From an uncultured Neglectibacter sp. (GTDB lineage: Bacteria; Bacillota; Clostridia; Oscillospirales; Acutalibacteraceae): a stretch of 64,000 bases of DNA. The stretch's first letter is position 1, and every line of letters starts with the position of its first letter. The position numbers were made by a program, and so were the translations under genes. Below are positions 17,836 through 26,931 of the stretch, piece after piece. The DNA lies in NCBI GenBank assembly GCA_904374805.1, contig CAJFEW010000008.1, positions 1 to 64,000 of the forward strand. The letters are read 5' to 3'. Below the pieces are notes generated by a model. It worked only from the letters and a program-made list of their open reading frames with translations. It was not told where the DNA came from and made no database searches.

Positions 17836-18472
17836 GGGGCTCCCCACCCGGGAGGAATGGGACGCCGCCCTCCTGGAACGGATCGGTCCTGCCCTGTGGG
17901 AACGCTTCCAAAGGGCTACCGTGGCGGTCTGCGGCTTGGGCGGGCTGGGCTCCCACATTGCCGTGTCCCTGGCCCGGGCCGGGGTGGGAACTTTGCTGCT
18001 CCTAGATTTCGACAAGGTGGATCTTTCCAACCTGAACCGGCAGCAGTACAAGGCAAGCCAAATCGGCTGGGAAAAGCCCTTGGCCCTGGCGGAAAACCTA
18101 AAGGAAATCAACCCCTACCTGGGGCTGGAATGCCACACCCTGCGGCTGACCCCAGAGAACATCCCCTCGCTGCTGCAAAAGGCCGATGTGATTTGCGAGG
18201 CCTTTGACAAGGCGGAGGAAAAAGCTATGCTGGTGAACACCGTACTGGAGCAGCTGCCACAGGCCACTGTGGTGGCAGCCTCCGGCATGGCAGGGTTGGG
18301 AACGGGAAACAGCATCCGCACCTGGAAAGTGGGAAAACGGCTGTACCTGTGCGGAGACGGCAAAAGCGACGTGAAAGACGCCGGCAGCCTGTTTGCCCCC
18401 CGGGTAATGCTCTGCGCCGCCCACCAGGCCTTGGCTGTCCTGCGTGTTTTGGCGGGAGAGCCTGACGTGTAA
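17819..18472 (+). CDS. thiF: ThiF-family adenylyltransferase
   Basis: E1-like enzyme that activates ThiS, 217 residues. The nucleotide-binding loop is GLGGLG (39-44), followed by '[14 protein letters not shown]' with the conserved Asp, Arg and Gln of the family. It is the short ThiF form found in Firmicutes thi operons. A TTG start at 17819, 8 bases after GGAGGT, overlaps the end of thiS, which implies translational coupling. No CxxC zinc pair is seen at the C-terminus, as is common for short forms. Confidence 0.9.
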   Translation: MWAAAEGLPTREEWDAALLERIGPALWERFQRATVAVCGLGGLGSHIAVSLARAGVGTLLLLDFDKVDLSNLNRQQYKASQIGWEKPLALAENLKEINPYLGLECHTLRLTPENIPSLLQKADVICEAFDKAEEKAMLVNTVLEQLPQATVVAASGMAGLGTGNSIRTWKVGKRLYLCGDGKSDVKDAGSLFAPRVMLCAAHQALAVLRVLAGEPDV

Positions 18473-18487
18473 CAAGGGAGGCAACCT

Positions 18488-19135
18488 ATGAAAATTCACA
18501 TCGGCAAGGAGTTCCCCCAACACTTCCGGGCGGCCTATTCGGGGGAGTTTGAGCTGTTCCACCATTTCGAGACAACGGCAGGCATCCCCAATGTGCTGTT
18601 CGCCGTGACCACCTGGAAGGAAAACGGCCAGCCCAACGTGTGCTTCCACGGGTGGAGCTGCTTTCACGGGGATAAGACCGCCTTTTTCGCCGTGATGGGC
18701 AACCTGTACCAGCACACCCACACCTTCCAGAACATCCAGCGGGAGGGCTGCTTCTGCGTCAACTTCCTCCCCATTGGCCGCTACGAAAGCCTGGTGGAAA
18801 CCATCCACCAGAACGGGCTGGAAACCGACGAGTTTGCAGTCGGCGGGTTTACCCCACTCCCAGCTCACACCATCCACGCCCCGATTATAGAGGAGGCTTT
18901 CCTCACCTTGGAGTGCACCCTCCACAGCGTCCAGGACCTCAGCGGCGCGGGCATCACCGCCATGGTGGTGGGACAGGTGCAGCACGTTTCCGTGGAGGAG
19001 AGCTATGCCCGGGGCTACGGCCGCCGGTACGGTCAGGAGGGCTTTATGCTGCTGGTGCCCGCGCCCCAAGACCTGCTCACCGGGGCGCCAGGGCAGTCCG
19101 GCATTGCCACGCTGTGCGTGGAAAAATTGGATTGA
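18488..19135 (+). CDS. Flavin reductase-like (FMN-binding) protein
   Basis: A 215-residue flavin-reductase-like split-barrel protein. Supporting segments are '[22 protein letters not shown]' and '[15 protein letters not shown]'. Members bind FMN and usually reduce flavin with NAD(P)H or act in redox side reactions. It lies inside the thi operon, 15 bases after thiF and before thiG. That position suggests a role linked to thiamine synthesis, for example supplying reduced flavin or protecting a labile intermediate, but this is inference. It may simply have been captured by the operon. Confidence 0.82.
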   Translation: MKIHIGKEFPQHFRAAYSGEFELFHHFETTAGIPNVLFAVTTWKENGQPNVCFHGWSCFHGDKTAFFAVMGNLYQHTHTFQNIQREGCFCVNFLPIGRYESLVETIHQNGLETDEFAVGGFTPLPAHTIHAPIIEEAFLTLECTLHSVQDLSGAGITAMVVGQVQHVSVEESYARGYGRRYGQEGFMLLVPAPQDLLTGAPGQSGIATLCVEKLD

Positions 19136-19181
19136 ACCATACGCGATTGCATTACAGCATATACAGAAAGAAGGAATTGCC

Positions 19182-19862
19182 ATGAACACACAGGACACAT
19201 GGAGCCTGGGGGGCAGGGAATTTACCTCCCGGTTTATTTTGGGCTCGGGGAAATACTCCCTGGAGCTGATCGAGGCCGCCGTGCGGGATGCCGGGGCTCA
19301 GATGATCACCTTGGCGGTGCGCCGGGCCAACACCACGGAAAAGGAAAACATTTTGGACTACATCCCCCAGGGGGTGACGCTGCTGCCCAACACCTCCGGC
19401 GCCCGAAACGCAGAGGAGGCCGTGCGCATTGCCCGCCTGGCCCGGGAGCTGGGCTGCGGGGACTTTGTGAAAATTGAAATCATGCGGGACACCAAGTACC
19501 TGCTGCCCGACAACCAGGAGACCATCAAGGCCTGCGTCATGCCTTTGGCCTCCCCCATCGGCTCCAACAAGGGGCTGGCCACCAAAGAGTTCATCCAGAT
19601 TCTCATTGACGAGATCGATTTGCCTGTCATTGTGGACGCGGGCATCGGCCGGCCCTCTCAGGCCTGCGAAGCCATGGAGATGGGCGCTGCCGCCATTATG
19701 GCCAACACCGCCCTGGCAACCGCCGGGGATTTGCCCCTGATGGCCGCTGCCTTCCGCCAGGCCATTGAGGCGGGCCGGAAAGCCTACCTCTCCGGCCTGG
19801 GACGGGTGCTGGCCCGGGGCGCTAGCGCTTCCGATCCTTTGACGGGCTTTTTGCGGGATTGA
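19182..19862 (+). CDS. thiG: Thiazole synthase ThiG with apparent ~32-residue internal deletion
   Basis: ThiG builds the thiazole phosphate from DXP, dehydroglycine and ThiS thiocarboxylate. This copy has 226 residues against about 255 in the family. The Schiff-base lysine is present (Lys97, DFVKIE) and the phosphate-binding '[11 protein letters not shown]' region is intact. After '[11 protein letters not shown]' (residue 117) the sequence jumps straight to '[14 protein letters not shown]'. From memory of the family, roughly 32 residues carrying one barrel strand (the 'GFVVLPY...' segment) should lie between. The reading frame is kept. A TIM barrel lacking a strand is unlikely to be active, so this is either a true lesion or an assembly error. 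The ATG follows AAGGA. Confidence 0.88.
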   Translation: MNTQDTWSLGGREFTSRFILGSGKYSLELIEAAVRDAGAQMITLAVRRANTTEKENILDYIPQGVTLLPNTSGARNAEEAVRIARLARELGCGDFVKIEIMRDTKYLLPDNQETIKACVMPLASPIGSNKGLATKEFIQILIDEIDLPVIVDAGIGRPSQACEAMEMGAAAIMANTALATAGDLPLMAAAFRQAIEAGRKAYLSGLGRVLARGASASDPLTGFLRD

Positions 19863-19874
19863 GGAGGCGTTACC

Positions 19875-21134
19875 ATGGTACAACAAGAGAATCAGTTTTT
19901 GATCGATTCCGAATTTCTCTCCCCGCAAGCGTTGGAGAAAAAACACCGGCTGGAGACGGACCCCTCCTCTCGGAAGAGCCATCTGAACTATCTGCCTGGC
20001 ATGGAGGTGCTTCACTCCGACGTGATGGAAAAAGTCCTCTCTCAAATGGACAGCTACGACTACACCCAGTACACTGCCCGGGACGTGCGGGCCGCCCTGG
20101 AACACGACACCTGCTCCATCGAGGACTTTAAGGCATTGCTTTCCCCTGCCGCCGAACCCTTTTTGGAGGAAATGGCCCAGCGGGCCTGCCTGGAGACCAA
20201 AAAGCATTTCGGCAACACGGTGTACCTGTTCACCCCCCTCTACATCGCCAACTACTGCGAGAACTACTGCGTCTACTGCGGCTTTAACTGCTACAACCAC
20301 ATCCATCGGATGAAGCTCTCCCTGGAGCAAATAGAACATGAGATGGAGGTCATCGCCCAAAGCGGCATGGAAGAGATTCTCATCCTCACCGGGGAAAGCC
20401 GCTCCATGAGCTCAGTGGAGTACATCGGCGAGGCCTGCAAGCTGGCCCGGAAGTATTTCCGCAACGTGGGGTTGGAGATTTACCCTGTCAACACCGACGA
20501 GTACCGCTACCTTCACGAATGCGGAGCGGACTATGTCACTGTGTTCCAGGAGACTTACGACCGGGACAAGTACGAGACGCTGCACCTGATGGGGCACAAG
20601 CGGGTGTGGCCCTACCGGTTCGACGCCCAGGAGCGGGCCTTGCGAGGCGGCATGCGGGGCGTGGCCTTCTCGGCGCTTTTGGGTCTGGCAGACTTCCGCA
20701 AGGACGCCCTGGCCAGCGCCTTGCACGTCTACTACCTGCAGCGGAAGTACCCGGCGGCGGAGATGTCCCTCTCCTGTCCCCGGCTGCGGCCCATCATCAA
20801 CAACGAAAAGATCAACCCCCTGGACGTAGGCGAGCGCCAGCTGTGCCAGGTGCTGTGCGCCTACCGCATCTTCCTGCCCTTTGTGGGCATCACCGTCTCC
20901 TCCCGGGAGAACGCCGCCTTCCGCAACGGCATTGTGCGCATCGCGGCCACCAAGGTCTCCGCCGGGGTGAGCACCGGGATTGGAGACCACGAAAGCAAGT
21001 ACCAGGGGAAGGAGGCTGAGGACGCAGGCGACGAACAATTTGAAATCAGCGACGAGCGCAGCCTGTCTCAGATGTACCAGGACATGGCGGACGAAGGCCT
21101 GCAGCCTGTCCTCAACGATTACCTGTATGTTTGA
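19875..21134 (+). CDS. thiH: 2-iminoacetate synthase ThiH (radical SAM)
   Basis: Radical SAM tyrosine lyase that cleaves tyrosine to dehydroglycine (2-iminoacetate) and p-cresol for thiazole synthesis in anaerobes. 419 residues. The CxxxCxxC cluster motif is Cys128/132/135 (CENYCVYC), preceded by 'YTPLYIANY'-like sequence. A ~45-residue N-terminal extension precedes the usual start of the family core. It begins 12 bases after thiG and overlaps tenI by eight bases. Confidence 0.94.
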   Translation: MVQQENQFLIDSEFLSPQALEKKHRLETDPSSRKSHLNYLPGMEVLHSDVMEKVLSQMDSYDYTQYTARDVRAALEHDTCSIEDFKALLSPAAEPFLEEMAQRACLETKKHFGNTVYLFTPLYIANYCENYCVYCGFNCYNHIHRMKLSLEQIEHEMEVIAQSGMEEILILTGESRSMSSVEYIGEACKLARKYFRNVGLEIYPVNTDEYRYLHECGADYVTVFQETYDRDKYETLHLMGHKRVWPYRFDAQERALRGGMRGVAFSALLGLADFRKDALASALHVYYLQRKYPAAEMSLSCPRLRPIINNEKINPLDVGERQLCQVLCAYRIFLPFVGITVSSRENAAFRNGIVRIAATKVSAGVSTGIGDHESKYQGKEAEDAGDEQFEISDERSLSQMYQDMADEGLQPVLNDYLYV

Positions 21135-21732
21135 GATGGTCTGTGTCACCGCCAGAGCTCTTTGTCCGGGAGACTTTCTCTCCCAGCTGGAGCGGGTAGC
21201 AGCCGCCGGCGTGGACAAAGTGATTTTGCGGGAGAAGGACTTGCCGGAACCTGCGTACAAGGCCCTGGCTGCCTCGGCGCTGGAACTCTGCCGCCGGCAT
21301 GAGGTGGCGTGTGTGCTGCACAACTTCCCCCAGACGGCAAAAGAGCTGGGCGCCCGGGCGCTCCACCTGCCTCTTCCCCGGCTGCGGAAGCTGCCTCCAC
21401 AAGAACGGGAGGGCTTTCCCCTGTTGGGAACCTCCTGCCACAGCTTGGAAGACGTGCTGGAGGCGGCAAAGCTGGGGTGTTCCTATGTGACCCTGGGGCA
21501 TATTTTCCCCACGGGGTGCAAGCCCGGCCTGCCGCCTCGGGGTGTAGAATTTTTAACACAGGTGTGCCAGGCCTCTCCCCTTCCTGTGTACGCCATTGGG
21601 GGCATTGGGCCGGAAAACGTGGCCCAGGTGAAACAAGCCGGGGCCGTCGGGGCTTGTGTGATGAGCGGGCTGATGACAGCCACCGACCCGGCACGCCTTG
21701 TGCGCCAACTGAGAAAGGAGGCGGGAGCATGA
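21127..21732 (+). CDS. tenI: TenI-like thiazole tautomerase
   Basis: A 201-residue ThiE-fold protein that lacks the ThiE active-site pattern. It matches TenI, the aromatising thiazole tautomerase: 'GTSCHSLEDV' contains the catalytic His (105), and 'YVTLGHIFPTGCKPGLPPRG' is the TenI form of the loop. It should convert the ThiG product to the aromatic carboxythiazole phosphate. The start (ATG at 21127) overlaps thiH by eight bases with no good ribosome site, so coupling is expected. A second ATG at 21136 is possible. It overlaps thiE by ATGA. Confidence 0.87.
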   Translation: MFEMVCVTARALCPGDFLSQLERVAAAGVDKVILREKDLPEPAYKALAASALELCRRHEVACVLHNFPQTAKELGARALHLPLPRLRKLPPQEREGFPLLGTSCHSLEDVLEAAKLGCSYVTLGHIFPTGCKPGLPPRGVEFLTQVCQASPLPVYAIGGIGPENVAQVKQAGAVGACVMSGLMTATDPARLVRQLRKEAGA

Positions 21733-22379
21733 ACTTCACCGCCAAAAACCTGCTGCTTTACGCCGTGACCGACCGGGCCTGGGTGGGCCGGCAGACGCTT
21801 TTGGAGCAAATAGAAGACGCCCTGCGGGGCGGTGTGACATTGGTACAGCTGCGGGAAAAAGACCTGCCCCAGCTGGACTTTATCCGGGAGGCCGCCCAGG
21901 CCACCGCCCTGTGCCACCGCTATGGGATACCGCTGATCGTCAACGACTCCCTGGAAGTGGCGCTAAAAAGCGGGGCAGACGGGGTCCACGTGGGGATAGA
22001 GGACCAACCTGTGGCGGAGATCCGCCGCCGGGTGGGGAAGGGCTTCCTCATCGGGGCCACAGCGAAGACGGTAGAACAGGCCCGGGCCGCCCAGGCTGCC
22101 GGCGCGGACTATTTAGGGGTGGGCGCGGTATTCCCCTCCCCCACCAAGAAAAACGCCATCCGCATCACCACCCAGCAGCTGCGGGAAATCTGCAGTAGCG
22201 TAGCCATCCCCTGTGTGGCCATTGGAGGCATCAGCCGGGAAAATCTGCCCACTTTGGCCGGCGGCGGTATGGCGGGCTTTGCCCTGGTGAGCGCCATCTT
22301 TTCCCAGCCGGATATTGCAGCAGCCTGCCGGGATCTGAAATCCTTGGCAGAGCAAACCGTAAGGGAGGGCCAAGCATGA
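21729..22379 (+). CDS. thiE: Thiamine phosphate synthase
   Basis: Joins HMP-pyrophosphate and thiazole phosphate to thiamine phosphate. 216 residues, full length. Family motifs: 'VQLREKDL', 'LIVNDSLEVA', 'GADGVHVGIEDQP', 'GATAKT' and 'YLGVGAVFPSPTK'. These distinguish it clearly from the preceding TenI-type paralogue. AGGAGG stands 7 bases before its ATG, which overlaps the tenI stop. Confidence 0.95.
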   Translation: MNFTAKNLLLYAVTDRAWVGRQTLLEQIEDALRGGVTLVQLREKDLPQLDFIREAAQATALCHRYGIPLIVNDSLEVALKSGADGVHVGIEDQPVAEIRRRVGKGFLIGATAKTVEQARAAQAAGADYLGVGAVFPSPTKKNAIRITTQQLREICSSVAIPCVAIGGISRENLPTLAGGGMAGFALVSAIFSQPDIAAACRDLKSLAEQTVREGQA

Positions 22380-23167
22380 ACACCTGTCTATCCATTGCCG
22401 GCAGCGATCCCAGCGGCGGGGCCGGTATCCAAGCGGACTTAAAAACCATGACGGTAAACGGCGTATACGCCATGTGCGCCATCACAGCTTTGACGGTACA
22501 AAACACCCTGGGCGTGACCAATATTCTGGAGGTGAGCCCGGATTTTCTAGGGCAGCAGATCGACGCAGTGTTTCAGGACATCCGCCCCGATGCGGTGAAG
22601 ATCGGCATGGTTTCCTCGGTAGGGTTGATTGAAAAGATCGGGGAAAAGCTGCGGGACTACCAGGCGAAAAACATTGTGGTGGATCCGGTGATGGTGGCCA
22701 CCAGCGGGTCCCGGCTGCTGCAGTCCGCCGCCGCAACCGCCCTTCAGGAACAGCTGTTTCCCTTGGCGGCAGTGGTGACACCCAACATTCCCGAAGCCCA
22801 GGCCCTTTCCGGGAGAGAGATCCACACCCCGGAGGATATGGAGGCCGCCGCTAAAGCCATTGGGGACACCTACGGCTGCGCGGTGCTGTGCAAGGGCGGC
22901 CACAGTTTGAACGACGCCAACGACTATCTGTATCACCAAGGCAAGGGCCGGTGGTTTTGGGGCAAACGCATCGAAAACCCCAACACCCACGGCACCGGCT
23001 GCACCTTGTCCAGCGCCATCGCGGCCAACCTGGCCAAGGGACACGACCTGGAAACGGCCGTGGCAAAGGCCAAAGAATACTTGAGCGGGGCCCTGGCCGC
23101 TATGCTGGACTTAGGCCACGGCAGCGGGCCTCTGCATCACGCCTACGGACTCACGCAATCACAGTAA
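22376..23167 (+). CDS. thiD: Bifunctional HMP kinase / HMP-P kinase ThiD
   Basis: Ribokinase-fold enzyme phosphorylating hydroxymethylpyrimidine and its phosphate. 263 residues. N-terminal 'AGSDPSGGAGIQADLKT' is the substrate-binding hallmark, and 'NTHGTGCTLSSAI' (about 203-215) includes the anion-hole GTGC motif. It overlaps thiE by ATGA and is followed by thiC after 15 bases. Confidence 0.96.
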   Translation: MNTCLSIAGSDPSGGAGIQADLKTMTVNGVYAMCAITALTVQNTLGVTNILEVSPDFLGQQIDAVFQDIRPDAVKIGMVSSVGLIEKIGEKLRDYQAKNIVVDPVMVATSGSRLLQSAAATALQEQLFPLAAVVTPNIPEAQALSGREIHTPEDMEAAAKAIGDTYGCAVLCKGGHSLNDANDYLYHQGKGRWFWGKRIENPNTHGTGCTLSSAIAANLAKGHDLETAVAKAKEYLSGALAAMLDLGHGSGPLHHAYGLTQSQ

Positions 23168-23182
23168 GGGAGGACACATTCT

Positions 23183-24493
23183 ATGGAAACATACACCACA
23201 CAAATGGACGCCGCCCGCAAGGGCATTGCCACTCCGCAAATGAAAAAGGTCGCAGAAAAGGAACGGATGCCCCTGGAAAAACTGATGGAGCTGGTGGCCC
23301 AGGGCAAGGTAGCCATCTGCGCCAACAAGGCTCACACCTGCCTGGATCCAGAGGGCGTGGGCAGCATGCTGCGCACCAAGATCAATGTGAACCTGGGGGT
23401 CTCTCGGGACTGCAAGGACTATGACGTTGAAATGAAAAAGGTGCAGAGCGCCATCGACCTGGGAGCCGAAGCCATTATGGACCTGTCCTCCCACGGGGAC
23501 ACCCAGCCCTTCCGGCGGAAGTTGGTGGCGGAGTGCCCCGCTATGATCGGCACGGTACCGGTATATGACAGCGTCATTCACTACCAGCGGGATTTGGGCA
23601 CCTTGACCGCCAAAGATTTTATCGATGTGGTGCGCCTCCATGCGGAGGATGGGGTGGACTTTGTCACCCTGCACTGCGGCATCACCCGCAAGACCATCGA
23701 GCAAATCCGCAAGCACAAACGGAAGATGAACATCGTCAGCCGAGGCGGCAGCCTGGTGTTCGCCTGGATGAGCATGACCGGAGAGGAAAATCCCTTTTAC
23801 GAGTATTTCGACGAAATTTTGGATATCTGCGAAAAGCACGATGTGACCATCTCCCTGGGAGACGCCTGCCGGCCCGGCTGTTTGGCCGATGCCACCGACG
23901 TGTGCCAGATTGAGGAGCTGGTGCGCCTAGGCGAACTGACCAAGCGCGCTTGGGCCCACAACGTGCAGGTGATGGTGGAAGGGCCGGGCCATGTGCCCCT
24001 GGACCAGGTGGCGGCCAACATGCAGGTGCAGCAGAGCATTTGCATGGGGGCGCCTTTCTACGTGCTGGGGCCCCTGGTGACGGACATCGCCCCGGGCTAC
24101 GACCACATCACCGCAGCCATCGGCGGAGCGGTAGCCGCTATGAACGGCGCGGCCTTCCTGTGTTATGTCACCCCTGCCGAGCACCTGGCTCTGCCCAATG
24201 TGGAGGACGTAAAGCAGGGCATCATCGCCTCGAAAATCGCCGCCCACGCCGCGGACATCGCCAAGGGCATTCCCGGCGCCCGGGAGAGGGACGATCAGAT
24301 GGCGGACGCGCGCCGGGCCCTGGATTGGGACGGGCAATTCGCCTGCGCTCTGGACCCGGAAACCGCCAAAGCCATTCGGGACAGCCGCAAGCCGGAGGAC
24401 GACCACAGCGACACCTGCAGCATGTGCGGCAAGTTCTGCGCGGTGCGCAGTATGAACAAAGCTTTGGCCGGAGAAATGATCGACATTCTATAA
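23183..24493 (+). CDS. thiC: Phosphomethylpyrimidine synthase ThiC
   Basis: Radical SAM-type enzyme converting aminoimidazole ribotide to HMP-phosphate. 436 residues, a normal length for the anaerobe-type protein without the long N-terminal domain. The C-terminal CxxCxxxxC motif is complete (CSMCGKFC, Cys412/415/419). Central conserved stretches include '[12 protein letters not shown]', '[12 protein letters not shown]' and '[13 protein letters not shown]'. It is the last gene of the operon and is closed by a terminator. Confidence 0.97.
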   Translation: METYTTQMDAARKGIATPQMKKVAEKERMPLEKLMELVAQGKVAICANKAHTCLDPEGVGSMLRTKINVNLGVSRDCKDYDVEMKKVQSAIDLGAEAIMDLSSHGDTQPFRRKLVAECPAMIGTVPVYDSVIHYQRDLGTLTAKDFIDVVRLHAEDGVDFVTLHCGITRKTIEQIRKHKRKMNIVSRGGSLVFAWMSMTGEENPFYEYFDEILDICEKHDVTISLGDACRPGCLADATDVCQIEELVRLGELTKRAWAHNVQVMVEGPGHVPLDQVAANMQVQQSICMGAPFYVLGPLVTDIAPGYDHITAAIGGAVAAMNGAAFLCYVTPAEHLALPNVEDVKQGIIASKIAAHAADIAKGIPGARERDDQMADARRALDWDGQFACALDPETAKAIRDSRKPEDDHSDTCSMCGKFCAVRSMNKALAGEMIDIL

Positions 24494-24519
24494 GCACACC
24501 AGCTGCAGAAAACTGTAAA

Positions 24520-24553
24520 GGGGACCGTTGCCCTAGGCAACGATCCCCTTTTT
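24520..24553 (+). terminator. Terminator of the thiamine operon
   Basis: A GGGGA-CCGTTGCC stem pairs with GGCAACG-ATCCCC around a three-base loop, with one internal C/A mismatch, followed by TTTTT. It ends the thiS-thiC transcript 26 bases after the thiC stop. Confidence 0.85.
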
Positions 24554-24596
24554 CATTCTTTCCTCACGCGAGGGGCTGTCCCCAACCGCAGCCGGT

Positions 24597-24857
24597 TTAC
24601 AGCTGTTCATACTGATTTTCCAGCCACTCTACCGCCTGAGCCAAGCCCTCTTCGCTGAGAGGGTATTCCCGCTGTTGCTTTTCCTGGGCCACGTCAAAGC
24701 AGACGTCTTGTGTCCAGGCGTACACCTGCAAGAGGCTCTCTTCCTTTTGCGGCTCCACAAAATAGCGAAGCAGAAGTTTTCTTTCCCAATCTTTTGTCTT
24801 CTGGCCAGCGTAACTATTGCCTTCCTCAAAATAGTGGTATTTTTGCAGTTCCAGCAA
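24597..24857 (-). CDS. Small conserved-looking protein of unknown function
   Basis: 86 residues, acidic and aromatic-rich (ELQKYHYFEEGNSYAGQ...), predicted soluble with helical C-terminus (GLAQAVEWLENQYEQL). I do not recognise a family. The start is a TTG 8 bases after AGGAGG; the ATG inside that region is in a different frame. It lies 19 bases after the VanZ/RDD gene on the same strand and is probably cotranscribed. Confidence 0.6.
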   Translation of the reverse strand: MLELQKYHYFEEGNSYAGQKTKDWERKLLLRYFVEPQKEESLLQVYAWTQDVCFDVAQEKQQREYPLSEEGLAQAVEWLENQYEQL

Positions 24858-24876
24858 AATCCATTCCTCCTTTTGT

Positions 24877-26019
24877 TCACCCTGACACAGCAGGCGGTTC
24901 CGCCGGCTGGCGCAAGACGGTGCTCATCAACCGGGTGCCGGAAATGCGCCCGTAGAGATAATCTCGCCCGGATTTAGACGAGCGGTTTAAGACGGTTTCC
25001 AGCAAAAACAGGAAAATACCTGCCAAAAACCAGAGTGCAATGAAAAACAAGTAGACCAGCCGGGAAGCTCCCGTTGCGGCAAAAGCCAAGGAGAGCAGCT
25101 GGGCCACGCCCCCATACGCAACGACAAAAGCGCACAGCAGCCCATAGCGTAGCAAGCACCTCCAAAGCAAAACACGGGTGCCGTCTCGGTTGACCACGCA
25201 GATCTTTGTCAGCCGTTTACCCAAGCTTTTCCCTTTCCAGGCCCATTGCAACAGCCCAAAATACAGCAGATACGCCAAGGCAAAGCTCCAAGCGCCAAAG
25301 GACACAAACACAGCCAGCAAAGAGCCCAACAGGCTTACAAAAAGCAAATCCACAAAAAAGGAGAGGCAGCGCCGGGTAAAGGTGACCCGCTCTCCTTTGC
25401 GAAACGATTTTTCGTCAATCTCGTCCCGATTCGGGAGAATCCGCAGGAGAGGCCCTGTAAGGACATACCCCAAAAAGCCGCCCAGGGTGTTGCAGAGCAA
25501 ATCGTCCACATCGAACAGGCGATAGGCCCGGGGATACAGCCCATACAGGCCGGAGAGCTGGGTCAGTTCAAAAAACAAGCTGACTCCCAAGCTGATGCAC
25601 ACAGCCGCCAGCATCTTCCGCCGAAAATAGTAGCGTAGATAGAACCCCAAGGGCACCAACAGCGCGATGTTGAACACAAACTGCAAGGTAAAATTGCTCA
25701 GCAGCGCCGGCAAGTAGGTGGAGGGATCGGTGAGAAGAAAGCCGGTCTCCTTGGAAAGGTCCCGAAAAAAGCTGAAGGGAAGCAGCTGCACACTGGGACC
25801 CGTCATCTGGGCCACAGCCTCCCGGCTGGGCAAGGGAAGAATCACCAAGAAGTAGGCGCAGATGCTGTACAGAACAAAGGAATAACTTAGGAAGAAGCGT
25901 GCAAAGGTCATGCTTCCATATTTTCGATAGTGATGAATGAGAAAGGGCAGCGCAATCACCGCGGCAGCCACAGGGAAAAACAGCAGCGCCTGGCCCACCA
26001 CCCGCACATAGGATTCCAT
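24877..26019 (-). CDS. VanZ-RDD two-domain membrane protein
   Basis: About 380 residues. The N-terminal ~210 residues form a VanZ-like domain with four to five membrane spans ('NIALLVPLGFYL', 'FFELTQLSGLYGLYPRAYRLFDVDDLLCNTLGGFLGY' region). The C-terminal half is an RDD domain (TFTRRCLSFFVDLLFV, GKSLGKRLTKICVVNRDG). VanZ homologues are linked to glycopeptide tolerance and RDD proteins to transport, but neither gives a safe function here. The start is the ATG at 26019, 7 bases after AAGGAG; the ATG two codons upstream is too close. Confidence 0.82.
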   Translation of the reverse strand: MESYVRVVGQALLFFPVAAAVIALPFLIHHYRKYGSMTFARFFLSYSFVLYSICAYFLVILPLPSREAVAQMTGPSVQLLPFSFFRDLSKETGFLLTDPSTYLPALLSNFTLQFVFNIALLVPLGFYLRYYFRRKMLAAVCISLGVSLFFELTQLSGLYGLYPRAYRLFDVDDLLCNTLGGFLGYVLTGPLLRILPNRDEIDEKSFRKGERVTFTRRCLSFFVDLLFVSLLGSLLAVFVSFGAWSFALAYLLYFGLLQWAWKGKSLGKRLTKICVVNRDGTRVLLWRCLLRYGLLCAFVVAYGGVAQLLSLAFAATGASRLVYLFFIALWFLAGIFLFLLETVLNRSSKSGRDYLYGRISGTRLMSTVLRQPAEPPAVSG

Positions 26020-26193
26020 AAACATTCTCCTTTTTCACAAAGAGGCCGCCTAGTGCGGCCTGCAGGCTGTCGAAACCGCCGCCCATAACAAAAGCTTTTC
26101 CCTTTTTCCCAGCCCGCTTGGGCTGTTGTTGGATCACAGTCTGCAAGGACGGTGCAGCTTTTTTCGACATATTGAGAGCCGCCGTGTGCGGCT

Positions 26194-26931
26194 CTACAGA
26201 GTTTTTTTCTGATACAGATAGGCGTTTCCCCGTTTGCCCACGCGCTCCACAGCGCCGACACTCCACAGGGTGTTGGCGGCGCAAGATCCTTTTTTGGGGG
26301 AAAGCCCCACCGCTTTTCCCAATTCCCGAGAGGTGAAGGGTTCCGGCAGCTCGGGGGGAATCAGCTGCGCGTACTCTCTGGGGGAGCGGACCCAAACCTC
26401 GTCCAGCAAGGCAAGTGGAATCCGGTCATAGCGGGTGGATCCCCGTTTGCGGTTCTTGCTCCACCCATTGAGCAGCCGGTATTCCGCCACCTGCAAAAGC
26501 AGCACGCAAAGGCGAAAGTTTTCGTGGGTTAGGAAGGTACGAAGCTGGTAAAGCTCTCCCAGCACGTGGCCTGCCTGGGGCTTTGCAGGACTTTTTCGCG
26601 GCGGGGAAACGGTCCCGTCCTCCGAAATCCAGGAGACCGTCTTCTGGGCCGGCACAGGATAGACCAAGGTCACAGGCCCCTGGGACAAAAACGCCTGCAA
26701 TTTGGGCCGAAGCCGCTGAAACGAACGGGTCTGCACCTCTACAATTCCCTCCGCCGTCCAAGCGTCTGCCACATAGGGGCCTACAGGCACTTCCCGTTTG
26801 CCGGGATCCGGCTGGAAATAACACTTTACCGCCAAATGCAGGCTTTTCTCCCCCAAGGCGCCAATACCGCCGGAAAGGGCCTCCCCCGCTACAACACGGC
26901 GGCAGGTTTCTGCAAAGCGCTCCGGATCCAT
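26194..26931 (-). CDS. Uncharacterised protein, nuclease-like N-terminus and winged-helix C-terminus
   Basis: 245 residues. I believe it belongs to a conserved uncharacterised clostridial family (possibly DUF8091), recognised from 'RLLNGWSKNRKRGSTRYDRIP'. The N-terminal part, 'GEKSLHLAVKCYF...YVADAWTAEGIVEVQT', has the spacing of a PD-(D/E)xK-type core, with Asp then E-x-Q; this is inference. The last ~50 residues (FTSRELGKAVGLSPKKGS...VERVGKRGNAYLY) look like a winged helix. The start ATG overlaps the amidohydrolase stop (ATGA), so the product is probably made with it. A DNA-related hydrolase or a regulator are both possible. Confidence 0.65.
   Translation of the reverse strand: MDPERFAETCRRVVAGEALSGGIGALGEKSLHLAVKCYFQPDPGKREVPVGPYVADAWTAEGIVEVQTRSFQRLRPKLQAFLSQGPVTLVYPVPAQKTVSWISEDGTVSPPRKSPAKPQAGHVLGELYQLRTFLTHENFRLCVLLLQVAEYRLLNGWSKNRKRGSTRYDRIPLALLDEVWVRSPREYAQLIPPELPEPFTSRELGKAVGLSPKKGSCAANTLWSVGAVERVGKRGNAYLYQKKTL

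Noticed and set aside
26040..26190. Two GC-rich hairpins between the VanZ/RDD gene and the nuclease-like gene
   Set aside because: Both lack a T-run on the strand of the neighbouring genes, so I did not call terminators or repeats.
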